From Phycisphaeraceae bacterium (GTDB lineage Bacteria; Planctomycetota; Phycisphaerae; Phycisphaerales; Phycisphaeraceae), in contig PBAS01000004.1 of assembly GCA_002716625.1 (NCBI GenBank), positions 1 through 35,507 of the forward strand: a stretch of 35,507 bases of DNA, read 5' to 3'. The position numbers and the translations under genes are program-made. The number at the start of each line of letters is the position of its first letter. The first letter of the stretch is position 1. This document shows, piece after piece, positions 26,857-35,507 of the stretch. Under the pieces are notes generated by a model, which ran no database searches, had not been told where the DNA came from, and saw only the letters and a list, made by a program, of their open reading frames with translations.

Positions 26857-28410
26857 ATGAAATTTCCTCCACGTTTTCCGAAAAGGCAACTCAATCGCTA
26901 CAAGGGAAAGCAGATACGTTGGCAGAGTTTAGAGTCATTGGAAACCCGGCTGCTGATGGCAGCTGACATGTCCACCATCTTGATACCACTTTCATCGGAT
27001 ACGGGCACGGTCCAAGTTAATCTGGCTGCAGATACTGACATGAATTCAGATGGCCGAGTCGATGTGGCAGATCTGGGGATCTTAGGATCCCAGTTTAATG
27101 TTCATGCTGCGTCATCGGGGCCTGCAGATGTGAATAAGGATCAGGTTGTTGATGTAACGGACCTAGGGATGCTTGGCGCCAACTGGACTGCAAGACCCTT
27201 ATTCAGATCTCCAGTAAGAGCATTAAATCAATGGGAGCCTGGGAACACCGATGGATCTATATTCAACATGGTGGAACAAAACCGCATCAACCAGCGGAAT
27301 TATGAATTAACAGGTCAAGATGGACAGGGGCAAGCCGCGGCAGAGTTGAACCGATTGGCTGCCCGGATTTCCGAGTCAACGAACAGCCATGGTGCGTGGT
27401 TGGATAGATGGGCTTTTAGGTACATGGCATTAGCAACGGGGCTGCGGGGTGAAATGGCAAAACAGACCAACATCGAGGTCATGGCTGGGTTTAAAACCAA
27501 ATACAGTCCAGATAAAAGTGAGATTTTCGCATTCAGGAAACGCGGTGCAACTTCATTTGCGAAGGCCCATACCTACGGTGGCGCTACTGCCGCCATATCT
27601 GAACTCAACTTGGAGCGTAGCAGTCGTATTGAAGCCAAGCTCCAATCTGCCAGCGTGGCTTCAGATCTTGAAGTGTATATCTATTCCGCGAGGTTTGGCG
27701 CCGGACCCAGTCACGTGGGTGTTGCGTTGGCTCAAAACGATTGGGTGGGTGCCAGGATTGTCTTTTTACCCGTGACCACGGTGAAGGCTGATGGCTTATC
27801 AGTAAAAGATGCAGTGGCTTTTGTTGGCCATCAACTTGATGGCAAGGGTGATTTCACGGACTTCATCAAAAACCGGCATGGCCAGGATGTGCGGCCGGCC
27901 CAGGTCGAAGTTGAAAACCCCATTAGCCATGCTATGCGGCAAGGGTGCAACTATAGAGAACTGGTAGCTTGTTCAGCCCAGATACTCGACACCCTCGAAT
28001 CAGCACTTCATGAAGCCAAGGAAGCCTACAAGGAAGCTGTTAATAAGATTCTGAACCAGTATGGCGAGGATATGGCTGAGGGAGTTATTGGTGCAGTGAT
28101 TGCCGGTTCAGTAGCGGGAGGAATTGCTGGGGCTGCTGCCGCCGGCCCACCCGGTGCGTTGGCAATAGGTTTTTTTGCGGCACTTGCGGGTATTGCCGCC
28201 GCGTTGGGCGGTGCGGCGATGAATGCGGATGAAAAACAGGAAGCACTTGACGAAGCTGATGCCGACTATGCAGATGCAGTCTGTCAAGCCAAGAGTGACG
28301 CCATCATCGCGCTGGTTGAATGTATTAGAGAACACTATCCGGACCTTGTGGAAACCGCCGAACGATGGGCCGAACAACAGATTGAATTGGAGGACTGTGT
28401 GTGGCGGTAA
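26857..28410 (+). CDS. LEPR-XLL/dockerin protein with C-terminal glycine-zipper helical hairpin, function unknown
   Basis: The 517-residue product starts MKFPPRFPKRQLNRYKG, then SLETRLLMAAD at 27-37 (LEPR-XLL type), then two dockerin repeats at about 60-110 (DMNSDGRVDVADLGILG, DVNKDQVVDVTDLGMLGANW). Residues 130-370 form a domain I cannot assign; it contains no obvious catalytic signature. Residues 372-405 are a charged helix, 409-455 are a glycine/alanine-rich hydrophobic hairpin with a PPGA turn (glycine-zipper pattern, two possible membrane helices), and 456-510 form an acidic helix. AAGGAAA precedes the ATG. It lies 170 bases after the protease gene in the same direction. A membrane-active or self-assembling role is suggested only by the hairpin. 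Confidence 0.85.
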   Translation: MKFPPRFPKRQLNRYKGKQIRWQSLESLETRLLMAADMSTILIPLSSDTGTVQVNLAADTDMNSDGRVDVADLGILGSQFNVHAASSGPADVNKDQVVDVTDLGMLGANWTARPLFRSPVRALNQWEPGNTDGSIFNMVEQNRINQRNYELTGQDGQGQAAAELNRLAARISESTNSHGAWLDRWAFRYMALATGLRGEMAKQTNIEVMAGFKTKYSPDKSEIFAFRKRGATSFAKAHTYGGATAAISELNLERSSRIEAKLQSASVASDLEVYIYSARFGAGPSHVGVALAQNDWVGARIVFLPVTTVKADGLSVKDAVAFVGHQLDGKGDFTDFIKNRHGQDVRPAQVEVENPISHAMRQGCNYRELVACSAQILDTLESALHEAKEAYKEAVNKILNQYGEDMAEGVIGAVIAGSVAGGIAGAAAAGPPGALAIGFFAALAGIAAALGGAAMNADEKQEALDEADADYADAVCQAKSDAIIALVECIREHYPDLVETAERWAEQQIELEDCVWR

Positions 28411-28545
28411 GTTGGCTTTCCTAGTGGGCTACTTCAATAGGAAATTCAATTCTTGCACCACGACATGGTGTATGGGTGTGATTCCTGAGATATCGGGCAG
28501 GTGCCGTTACAAGAACAACAGGATTTTGATAAGCGGTTTGGATGT

Positions 28546-30147
28546 TCAGGATATGAAATGATCTGTCGATCTACGGGGACGGGTAAGACATCCCATTGCC
28601 CCGATCAGCAGGCCAAGGGAGGTTGGCTCGGGTACCAGCGAGGGTTCTTGTGCCATACTCCAGTTGGCACCGAGGATGCCAAGATCTTCAATGTCAACGA
28701 TGAGGTCCGAATTGAAATCGCCATCACTGAATTCTGCGCCTGTGATGTTGAAATTGACACCAACAATGCCCAGATCGGTGATATCCACCAAGCCATCTGC
28801 ATTGGCATCACCGGGAATGACTACTGGGTCAGGCAGAGCAACGAATTCGAACCGTTGTTGGGTGTAATTACCGACACTGTTGGTGATCCGAAAATCAATG
28901 TAATGGTTTCCTTCGATTGAAAAGGTGCGTTCAACGAGAAATTCCTCGGTGTAATCTCCAAAGTCACCGTCGACTGGTAACAGGTTCGTCCACAGTTCAC
29001 GGTTAACACGATATTGCGCGGAAGTTAGCGTGTTGATGGTGTAATCACCTTCAGCAGGGTCCGGGCTGACCAAGGGGCTGACCGAGGTGTTGATTTGGGC
29101 TTGGAAGATACGTTCGGCTGGCTGGCTGTTACTGGTGTCTGCAATCAGGGTCGGGTTGGTATCCAGGATGTCAGGGATTGTATTTTCGTCAGTATCGCGC
29201 CATCCAATCGCATTGAGGGTGCCGTCACTAATGGTGTGCACGCCGTGGGTTTTCATTACTGCCGAGATCGAGTTCTCATTCGGCTCGCCACCAGGTAGAT
29301 TAGCTGCATTGGTGTTATGGGTATGCAGATAGCCGGAAATTTCATCGGTTTCATGGCTGCCGTATTCGTCCAGGGCGCCGAAGATATGCCCCAACTCATG
29401 CAGATAAGTCCATGAAGGGTCATCTTCGTATCCCTTGGTGTAGGGGCCGTTGATGCTGGCGCTGGCTCGGCCGTAATAGGGTTTGATAAAGGTGGTTACA
29501 GCCCAGTGACTGTTCTTTGCACGACGGATGTCGTCATTGAAATGTCGCGTAGCAGTTGAAAATGAACTGTATTGCGCATAATCGGGGTCAATGAGGCCAA
29601 GTGCGTCGACAAAGCCAACCGAAGAACTGGTGTTACCGATGTCATCCACGGTGAAGGGAGCCCCTTCATTATAGATGTCATTCGTGAAATGAACGGTGAT
29701 GTCCAACTGGGCACCTGGGTGATGCCGTGATTCGCTTTCTTCATTCCAGTAGGAGGCGGACTCTTCCACCCGTTGTTTCCGGCTGTCCAGCATGCTTTGC
29801 GACCAGTGCACCATCCCGCAGTTAATTGTGTCACAATCATCGGGCGATACTTTCGGATGTTCACGGTCATCAAGATCCCGTAACTGGTCGTCCTGGATGA
29901 AAAGGATGTTATGGGTGTAACTGCCCAAGGCGTATTCCGCCGTGTCATAAATGGAATCAGCGCCAAATGGCACTTGGTCATTTGAGCCGTTGCGCATGAA
30001 GTTACGATTTGGCTGTCGTCCGTCACCTAGTCCGACATCATCAATTTCAAACCCGAGAACCTCGCCCTGGCAAAGGTTGTGAGGCAGGCCAATGATTACG
30101 GCTGCGCTGATGATTCCAATCAATGCCCAAGTCCTGATGGCCACCAT
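28546..30147 (-). CDS. Secreted metzincin-like metalloprotease with dockerin and PEP-CTERM sorting signal
   Basis: The 533-residue protein has a signal peptide (TWALIGIISAAVIIGLP, cut near residue 28). The zinc site is LHELGHIFGALDEYG, with H250, E251 and H254; D260 at the third-ligand position gives an HExxHxxGxxD pattern. NSISAVMKTHGVH, about 40 residues on, could supply the Met-turn. A beta domain (about 340-440) is followed by two dockerin repeats (GDANADGLVDITDLGIV, DFNSDLIVDIEDLGILGANW) at about 446-496. The C-terminus is VPEPTSLGLLIGAMGCLTRPRRS, a PEP-CTERM tag with VPEP at about 505, a hydrophobic helix and basic residues. The protein is expected to be processed by exosortase. The gene converges with the glycine-zipper gene. 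Confidence 0.9.
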   Translation of the reverse strand: MVAIRTWALIGIISAAVIIGLPHNLCQGEVLGFEIDDVGLGDGRQPNRNFMRNGSNDQVPFGADSIYDTAEYALGSYTHNILFIQDDQLRDLDDREHPKVSPDDCDTINCGMVHWSQSMLDSRKQRVEESASYWNEESESRHHPGAQLDITVHFTNDIYNEGAPFTVDDIGNTSSSVGFVDALGLIDPDYAQYSSFSTATRHFNDDIRRAKNSHWAVTTFIKPYYGRASASINGPYTKGYEDDPSWTYLHELGHIFGALDEYGSHETDEISGYLHTHNTNAANLPGGEPNENSISAVMKTHGVHTISDGTLNAIGWRDTDENTIPDILDTNPTLIADTSNSQPAERIFQAQINTSVSPLVSPDPAEGDYTINTLTSAQYRVNRELWTNLLPVDGDFGDYTEEFLVERTFSIEGNHYIDFRITNSVGNYTQQRFEFVALPDPVVIPGDANADGLVDITDLGIVGVNFNITGAEFSDGDFNSDLIVDIEDLGILGANWSMAQEPSLVPEPTSLGLLIGAMGCLTRPRRSTDHFIS

Positions 30148-30271
30148 TTCCCTTCCATTGGATATGAAAATCTGTTGTCTTGCTTGATTTTACCCGCCTT
30201 TTGGGGCTATTCCAAAAAGTTTTGATTTGGGTGATTAAAATCAAGCCAATACCCGAAGAGCTTTATGAGGG

Positions 30272-31291
30272 TTAAATGGATGGCGAGGTCTCACGTGGCC
30301 GGTATCTGGGTTTAAAGGCACGACCGTGAAAGAATTCTATGAGTTCGTTCGGAACGCTGTCGATGCAGCCTAGCCAATCAGTGTCACCAATGAGGTAGTC
30401 GGAGTGAACCATCCGGCAGAGCATGATCAGGCGTTCGCGATCACTACGAATCGGGATGGTTCGGTGCATGAGTGGACCATCGGCAAACAGCAGAACCGAA
30501 CCTCGCTTTGCTTCGACCTGATGAAAAAAGGGCGATTGGGGGTTGTTCTCAATATAGGTTCGTAGTTCATCAAAAGGGATATCAAATTTATGACTTCCTG
30601 CGAAGATGCCGGTCCCTCCATCTTCCGGTCCGACATCGGTCAGGAAAAGGATCAGGCCAAGGATTTGTGTATGGAACCAGCCGTTCATGCAGACGGCACG
30701 GTCTCGATGTCGACTTACGCCGCCATGCCATCCTAGAACATTGTTGGTGCTTCGTTGGTTAAACCGCACGGCAAGCATGTCAAATCGAAATGTCCCGCCC
30801 AATAGCTCTGTGGCAATGCCGAAGAGACGCGGTTTGGTCAGTATGGAAAGAAAGATCGGGTCAAGCCCCAGTGTCCCTTCGATTTCGAGACGATCCAGAT
30901 AGAAATCGCCATTTTCCATTTCATTGCGTACGCCACGCCATTTGGACCCATTCCGATGTGCGTGGTATTTTGTTTCCGGTGGTGGTTTTGGGAAACAAGC
31001 ATCACCTGTCGCATCTAGAATTCCTTGTTTTTCCTTCTTGGAAACGGATTCAATGGCAGCCATTTCCTGCGGTGTAAACAGATCGTCCAAAATGGTGTAT
31101 CCGTAAAGTTCAAAGTGCATCCTCTGTTCCAGCGATAAAGCAGGAAAGGGATAGTCAGGCTCCGGATACATAGATGGCACATCTTTAAATGAAAGGCCGG
31201 GATGTGGCGGTAGTTTTCGCGCCTTTTTGGATGGGTGTTGTTTGCTGTTTGTATTCTCTGGCATGGCGTCTATTGCCTTGTTATTGTCCAC
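30272..31291 (-). CDS. Phytanoyl-CoA dioxygenase (PhyH) family protein
   Basis: The 339-residue product has the double-stranded beta-helix layout of Fe(II)/2-oxoglutarate oxygenases of the PhyH family. FELYGYTILDDLFTPQEM (about 60-77) is the typical entry strand. The iron triad is probably H195-x-D197 in GVSRHRD and H276 in GPLMHRTIP, with R287 as the 2-oxoglutarate contact. GTGIFAGSHKF is the conserved Gly-rich turn. The N-terminal 35 residues are basic and look disordered. The substrate is unknown; planctomycetes have many paralogues. It is upstream of the metalloprotease gene on the same strand with 124 bases between. Confidence 0.88.
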   Translation of the reverse strand: MDNNKAIDAMPENTNSKQHPSKKARKLPPHPGLSFKDVPSMYPEPDYPFPALSLEQRMHFELYGYTILDDLFTPQEMAAIESVSKKEKQGILDATGDACFPKPPPETKYHAHRNGSKWRGVRNEMENGDFYLDRLEIEGTLGLDPIFLSILTKPRLFGIATELLGGTFRFDMLAVRFNQRSTNNVLGWHGGVSRHRDRAVCMNGWFHTQILGLILFLTDVGPEDGGTGIFAGSHKFDIPFDELRTYIENNPQSPFFHQVEAKRGSVLLFADGPLMHRTIPIRSDRERLIMLCRMVHSDYLIGDTDWLGCIDSVPNELIEFFHGRAFKPRYRPRETSPSI

Positions 31292-31402
31292 GCAGGTTTG
31301 TGTCTATTTTATTATAAATTGTGTTACCAGTTTTAAAATGACATCGTTTTATTTTACCGGGTGGCACGACTTTGGTTTGTCACGGTAATGCAATGCTAGG
31401 AG

Positions 31403-32075
31403 TTGCGTATTGCAGGCCCAACTGTTTTAGTCTGGCTGGACGATGTGCGGGTGGATGAGGTTTGGAAAGCGATGCCTCCCATGCTTGGCACCACTTGTCG
31501 TAATTATTCATCATGTGGCTGGGATCGCATGAACGGACGGCAAAGTGTGGTTGAAATGGTTGGCCGGTGGGTGTACCTGTTTTTTGGTAGCGCGGGTTCA
31601 GACTTCACCGTACCTGTCCAGAAGTTCGGTTTCGCAGGGCCTCAATGGGACTGAATTAGGTGAGGAATATGGCGATTCCCTTAACGCATTGAGCAGTAAT
31701 AGATGTGAGTGGTGGCAGTAGATCAGGCCTGATTTAAGTCGCGTTTTTTTTGGATATGCTTCAGGTAAATGAAGATGGTGTATGTTTGGAAGGATTTCCA
31801 TGGATCCGTTGCGCGGTTTACATCGACCAATGGAATCCAGCGGGCAACGAGGAGTGATTGGTCACCTTCGACAGTACACGCCGGCACCCTGATGCCATGG
31901 CACGTTCCCCGAGAAGGGGACCGCACCTCTTAGATGTTGAATTGGATTGCAGGAAGGTAAAGGTGCATGTCGACGCATCTCCATGATGTCAAGGTCAGTA
32001 CGAATCAGGTCGCAATCACGTTGAAGGGCGGGCAATCGGCATTCATACGGCTAGTCCTTGAAAGGTTTCTGAGTT
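31403..32075 (+). pseudogene. Possible remnant of a carbohydrate-active enzyme C-terminus
   Basis: No intact gene occupies 31292-32408, but protein-like stretches appear in order on the plus strand with frame changes and stops. At about 31406 a frame reads IAGPTVLVWLDDVRVDEVW, resembling the last strands of a carbohydrate-binding domain. At about 31759-31984 another frame, with one TGA, reads GFPWIRCAVYIDQWNPAGNEE and then LLDVELDCRKVKVHVD. From about 31967 a frame reads HDVKVSTNQVAITLKGGQSA, ending with FIRL, like the terminal strand of many glycoside hydrolases. I read this as a decayed hydrolase or carbohydrate-binding protein. The evidence is by eye and weak. Confidence 0.3.
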
Positions 32076-32408
32076 GGCCTGTGTTATGTAGCTGTCATGC
32101 TCGTTGGTCAACATGTATGTTGATATCGGTGTTCACTGGGTCACGGTTGTTCTCCTCAAGGAGGTTTTTACCGATAACGAATCTGTTGTGATTGAAGTTG
32201 GCTATATTGCCTTCTTGATAGCGTCATGCCCAATGTTCTGTCTCCAAGATGGAGTTCTGTGGGGGCGTTTCTGGAAACCGAGGTTTGGAGTGACGAAATC
32301 ACAAGGACAGATGATTGCAATATGCCAGTCAATATATTTCAGCGAGTAGTATAAAGGGTTGTGTGGCAGTTACCTGATTTGATTTTCAAGGTGTGACAAG
32401 GGGCTATC

Positions 32409-33465
32409 GTGGGCATGCCAATTCAACTGGGTATTGTCGACTGCGGTGTTGTAAGTGACAGTCATTTGAAACTTACTGTGGAGTGTCCTTTGGTCGAGGT
32501 GATTGCCGTGGCAGACCTGCGCAGGAGTTGTGCAGAGGCTGCGGCAGAGAAATATAAAATATCATCGTGTTACGAAAACGACGAGGATCTGTTGAAAGAC
32601 CCGCGTATTGAAGCAGTCGTGCTTGCAGTTCCAGCGGGTGTGCGAACTTCAATTGCCTGTACGACGCTTGAATGTGGCAAGCAGATCCTTCTGGAGAACC
32701 CTGCTGCCACAAGTGCTGCGGAAATTGAAAAGATGATGGCCTTGCGTCGTGACCGCGTGGTTGCTTGCTGCTCCTGTCGGTACGCGTTTGCTGAGCACGC
32801 CCAAGTGGCGGCGCAATCTGTGGCGCAAGGCTTTCTGGGGGGGGGGATTCGTGTGGTGCGTATTCGGGGGCTACGTGTAGCGAGCAATCATGCCGGGACC
32901 CATCACCTTGGCGGCAGAGTATGAGTTTGAATGGTGGTGGGATCCTTGTGAACTGGGGTTGCTACGATTTGGATTACATGATGCAGGTGACGGGTTGGAA
33001 ACTAAAATCCAAGGAGGTTATGGCTCATTGGTGGCCTGTGGCAGAAAAAATGTCTGCTTTGTGGCGGCAGGTTCAGACGCTGAATCACACTATACGGCGT
33101 TCGTGCAATGTGAAGATGACGTTGTAATCAGCATAGAGCGAGGTGAGTTTCCCAGTTCCCAAACCGACATGGCATGGCAGATCATGGGTGCGGATGCGAG
33201 TCTTTGTCTGCCCATGCGGCGGACAAATGATAGAAAAGATGAGGTGATCCTGAACCAATTCAGGCCGGGTGACGGGGTCGTGAGAAAAAGCATTTAGACT
33301 GAAGCAGATGCGTGTTTGGAGGATGATGTTATTCAGAACTTCGCACGGGCGATCAGAGATAGATCTCCGCCCAAGACCAATCTGGAGCGTGCTCTGGTTA
33401 TACAGAAAATAACGGATGCAATCTATGCATCAGCCCAGTCAGGTAGGAGTGTGTCGGTGTCATGA
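32409..33465 (+). pseudogene. Gfo/Idh/MocA-family oxidoreductase pseudogene
   Basis: Three plus-strand frames together rebuild one Gfo/Idh protein. Frame one (32409 to about 32890) gives the N-terminal Rossmann part, ending in GIRVVRIRGLR. Frame two (about 32890-33050) gives PWRQSMSLNGGGILVNWGCY, then DLDYMM. Frame three (about 33050-33297) gives GSDAESHYTAFVQCEDDVVI, then SIERGEF and on to VVRKSI, where TAG at 33295-33297 interrupts. The same frame then continues DDVIQNFARAIRDRSPPKTN to TGA 33463-33465. So there are two frameshifts (about 32885-32920; about 33035-33065, near an A6 run) and one nonsense codon. The dinucleotide motif is also poor (GIVDCGVVSDSHLK), and the usual EKP has become ENP (ILLENPAA). 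Confidence 0.85.
32837..32846 (+). repeat. G10 homopolymer
   Basis: Ten consecutive G residues lie inside the Gfo/Idh pseudogene. Flanking codons on both sides stay in the same frame, so the tract itself is not the visible frameshift, but it is a site where replication slippage or sequencing error would be expected. Confidence 0.9.
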
Positions 33466-33514
33466 GTGACCACGTTGCCCTAGATTTGTTGCTGAGTAAC
33501 AGAAAGTGATATCT

Positions 33515-34270
33515 ATGAAGTTGTGTTTCATGACCTTTGTGTGCCCATCCTGGGATATCAAAAAGATTGTGCGATTTGCAGGTGAGACGGATTACGATGG
33601 CGTGGAGATCAGGGTGGATATCAAGCACAATCATCAGGTGTCAACACAATCTACTCCAGAACAAAGACGTTTTGTCAAGAAGCTGTTTAATGATCAGGGT
33701 GTGAATGTCGCGTGCATTGCGACCTCGGTACGCCTTGCCTGTCCAGAACCTGCAAGGCATCAGGAGAACATGAACATTGCCAAGGCTAACTTGGAGTTGG
33801 CGGCAGACCTAGGTGCCGAGGTCGTCAGGATCTTTGCCGGTAGTGAAATTCCGGCACTGACCGATGATGCCGCAGATCAGGTCGGGATGGCTTTTGATGA
33901 ACTGGGGAGCTATGCAAACCCACTGGGTGTCTGTCCGATGCTTGAGTGTGGTCATGACATCATTAAAGGGGCGGCCGAGGCGGATGCGGTCATCAGACGG
34001 GTCAAGTCAGGTAATTTTGGTGCTCTGTGGAATCATTCACAGATCGACGACCAGGCATTTAGTGTCGTGAAAGACCGTATTCGACATTTTCATGTTCACG
34101 ATGAAGTTCTTGATCAGGGTAATAAGCACTTACTTGAACTGGCAAAGCGGATGAAGAGCGTCAATTATCGCGGGTACGTCTCCTTGGAAATCATCAAGAA
34201 GAAAGATTTGCCTGAGGAATTGCTCACAGAGACCGCAACACGCCTTAAGCAGCTTATTGTGCAGGCTTGA
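33515..34270 (+). CDS. Sugar phosphate isomerase/epimerase-like TIM-barrel protein
   Basis: ATG 33515 (MKLCFMTFVCPSWDIKKIV) is preferred to the GTG at 33506; AGAAAG lies upstream. The product is 251 residues. It has the xylose-isomerase-like TIM barrel: YDGVEIRVD, then ANLELAADLGAEVVRIFAG, CPMLECGHD (metal-binding Glu), ALWNHSQID, HFHVHD and YVSLEI near the end (C-terminal metal Glu). Members isomerise or epimerise sugars or inositol derivatives and often partner with Gfo/Idh oxidoreductases, so the adjacent pseudogene was probably its partner. Whether it keeps a function without that partner is unclear; the reading frame is intact and of slightly short family length. Confidence 0.85.
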   Translation: MKLCFMTFVCPSWDIKKIVRFAGETDYDGVEIRVDIKHNHQVSTQSTPEQRRFVKKLFNDQGVNVACIATSVRLACPEPARHQENMNIAKANLELAADLGAEVVRIFAGSEIPALTDDAADQVGMAFDELGSYANPLGVCPMLECGHDIIKGAAEADAVIRRVKSGNFGALWNHSQIDDQAFSVVKDRIRHFHVHDEVLDQGNKHLLELAKRMKSVNYRGYVSLEIIKKKDLPEELLTETATRLKQLIVQA

Positions 34271-34424
34271 CTTTACCTTGCCAGATATGCAGCAGCTTAG
34301 ACCCTCCATTTGTGGAAGGTGAGCATGGTATACGAGGGGATCAGCCATTTATTTGATATGTGATCCACTGGTGGGATCTAAGCCAGCCTTGTAGAACAAC
34401 CTCATATTAGGACCAACCAAACCA

Positions 34425-35507
34425 TCATGAAAAACTCAGCCCGTATAACTTCGATTGGTTCATTTCGATCAGTAGACGCAATGGTCTGTCCCCTTTGGGC
34501 AGTTCCTTCTGCCCCCGCCATGCCATCGTGTGTGTCACCGTATCACCGGTAAAAGGTTCGCAATCGTTAAGTTCCCAACCTTGGATGCCCGAACCATCAG
34601 CATTTTGCACCTCGATGCGCAGGCTTCCACCTGGCGTGACAGCGGCATTAACCACCAATTGACTGGCATTGGTTGATAGCGGCTGTGTGACCAGATGGCC
34701 GGTTTCATTAACTGGTTCGGCGTGAGCTACGCGTCCGGCTTTGCATCTTGCGATGCCAGCAAAATTTTGGACGGGCCGGCGATTGTCGTAAATGTCTCGC
34801 CAGGATTTGAAGTTCCCTCCCTTTAAGTAGTGTGGAAAACGCTTTTTGAACTGGTCGAAAGTACTCTGATTCAAAAATGCCTTGCTGGTGTAGTGCAGTG
34901 AGGGTGAGGCGCTGTAGGGGAACCACCATTCATCTCCGAACTGATAGGAATGGCCCTCTGCCTCGCGGCTCCAACCACCATTGTAAGTACCGGGTGATCC
35001 CAGTTCGATAAATGGCCGCCGTTGCTTGGTGAACCGGCACCAGGTCACCAGGTCTCGGCTCCAAACAAGTTCCGGCCAAAGGTGTCCGCTCCATAGTTCG
35101 TAATGCAGCACTTTCCCCAAGTACATGGGGTTCTTTTTAAGTGCACTTCGAGCGTGAAGGTTTCGCTTGAATCCTGATGGTGGTGGATCTTTAACCAGAC
35201 AACTGCCAGTTGGTCCAATGACATTCATGGAATAGAATACCGTCCCATCCACATCAAATTCATCTGGGCTTATGGCATAACGACGTTGCCAATTCAAGCC
35301 GTCGGTTGTCCATAACACTGCAATTTGCCGGCGGCTACGACACAGGTTGTCACTGGGCGCCCAATGAGGTGCATACCCGGGCGTGGTGGGACGATAAAAA
35401 TAGAACAGGCCTTTTGAGCCATCAAGATTGGCGTGGCCGCGCACCGTCTCGGTGCCGTGCATGAGGTTCTGCCCGACGCCACCATACACAAGTGGTTCAC
35501 GACTGAG
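34425..35507 (-). CDS. GH32/GH43-like five-bladed propeller protein, 5' end cut by window edge
   Basis: The frame is open through the right edge; six codons (LSREPL) precede the GTG at 35489, so the N-terminus lies outside. At least 360 codons are visible. The layout follows GH32/GH43-type propeller proteins of planctomycetes: VLWTTDGLNWQRR, LVWSRDLVTWCRF, GGWSREAEGHSYQFGDEWWF and a C-terminal beta-sandwich (LVVNAAVTPGGSLRIEVQNA, then GWELNDCEPFTGD). That C-terminal domain is common at the end of secreted glycan-active proteins in this phylum. The N-terminal catalytic Asp cannot be checked. The substrate is unknown. Confidence 0.8.
   Translation of the reverse strand, partial: LSREPLVYGGVGQNLMHGTETVRGHANLDGSKGLFYFYRPTTPGYAPHWAPSDNLCRSRRQIAVLWTTDGLNWQRRYAISPDEFDVDGTVFYSMNVIGPTGSCLVKDPPPSGFKRNLHARSALKKNPMYLGKVLHYELWSGHLWPELVWSRDLVTWCRFTKQRRPFIELGSPGTYNGGWSREAEGHSYQFGDEWWFPYSASPSLHYTSKAFLNQSTFDQFKKRFPHYLKGGNFKSWRDIYDNRRPVQNFAGIARCKAGRVAHAEPVNETGHLVTQPLSTNASQLVVNAAVTPGGSLRIEVQNADGSGIQGWELNDCEPFTGDTVTHTMAWRGQKELPKGDRPLRLLIEMNQSKLYGLSFS

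Noticed and set aside
32837..32846. G10 tract as a phase-variation switch
   Set aside because: The frame is the same on both sides of the tract, and the gene has other lesions downstream, so a switch at this tract would not restore the protein.

Overview
The window reads as chromosome from a planctomycete, most likely class Phycisphaerae. Base composition is near 50 % GC by eye. Three proteins carry the planctomycete N-terminal LEPR-XLL type motif (FLEPRLLLSG, LEERVLFSG, LETRLLMAA), one has a classical signal peptide and a C-terminal PEP-CTERM tag, and all four contain type I dockerin repeats. Formaldehyde-activating enzyme, DUF4838, FG-GAP and GH20 genes and many Gfo/Idh-type sugar enzymes fit the same phylum. 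The species cannot be named from the sequence.

Layout. 1-718: end-truncated LEPR-XLL/dockerin protein (minus). 1053-2120: BNR sialidase-like protein (minus). 2268-4627: housekeeping block on the plus strand with recO, an unknown small gene and a UDP-glucuronate decarboxylase. 4659-5159: formaldehyde-activating enzyme, convergent with the decarboxylase across a shared hairpin. 5387-5477: tRNA-Ser(GCT). 5588-22685: a long minus-strand run, read from high to low coordinates as C45-type Ntn hydrolase, Gfo/Idh oxidoreductase, cyclase-family amidase, GNAT-like acyltransferase, FAD oxidoreductase, GH42-like hydrolase, DUF6817 protein, 12-repeat FG-GAP protein, DUF4838 protein, GH20 hexosaminidase and a broken Nif3-family gene. 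This looks like a catabolic locus for N-acylated or amide-bearing glycans. It has no transporter, regulator or sulfatase inside the window.

23232-30147 is a block of exported proteins: a kexin/subtilisin-type protease with P-domain and choice-of-anchor L domain, a novel LEPR-XLL/dockerin protein with a glycine-zipper hairpin, and a convergent metzincin-like metalloprotease with dockerin and PEP-CTERM. In all four dockerin proteins the dockerin lies next to the sorting signal, whichever end that signal is on. 30272-31291 is a PhyH-family dioxygenase. 31.4-33.5 kb is a decaying segment: a probable hydrolase remnant and a Gfo/Idh pseudogene with two frameshifts and one nonsense codon. It is followed by an intact sugar-phosphate isomerase-like gene and an edge-truncated GH32/GH43-like protein (minus).

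The items most worth following up are the sorting-signal/dockerin adjacency, the unassigned glycine-zipper protein at 26857, the in-frame TGA in the Nif3 gene at 6248-6250, and the amide-chemistry gene set around the GH20 cluster. No CRISPR array, insertion sequence, rRNA or phage gene was seen.
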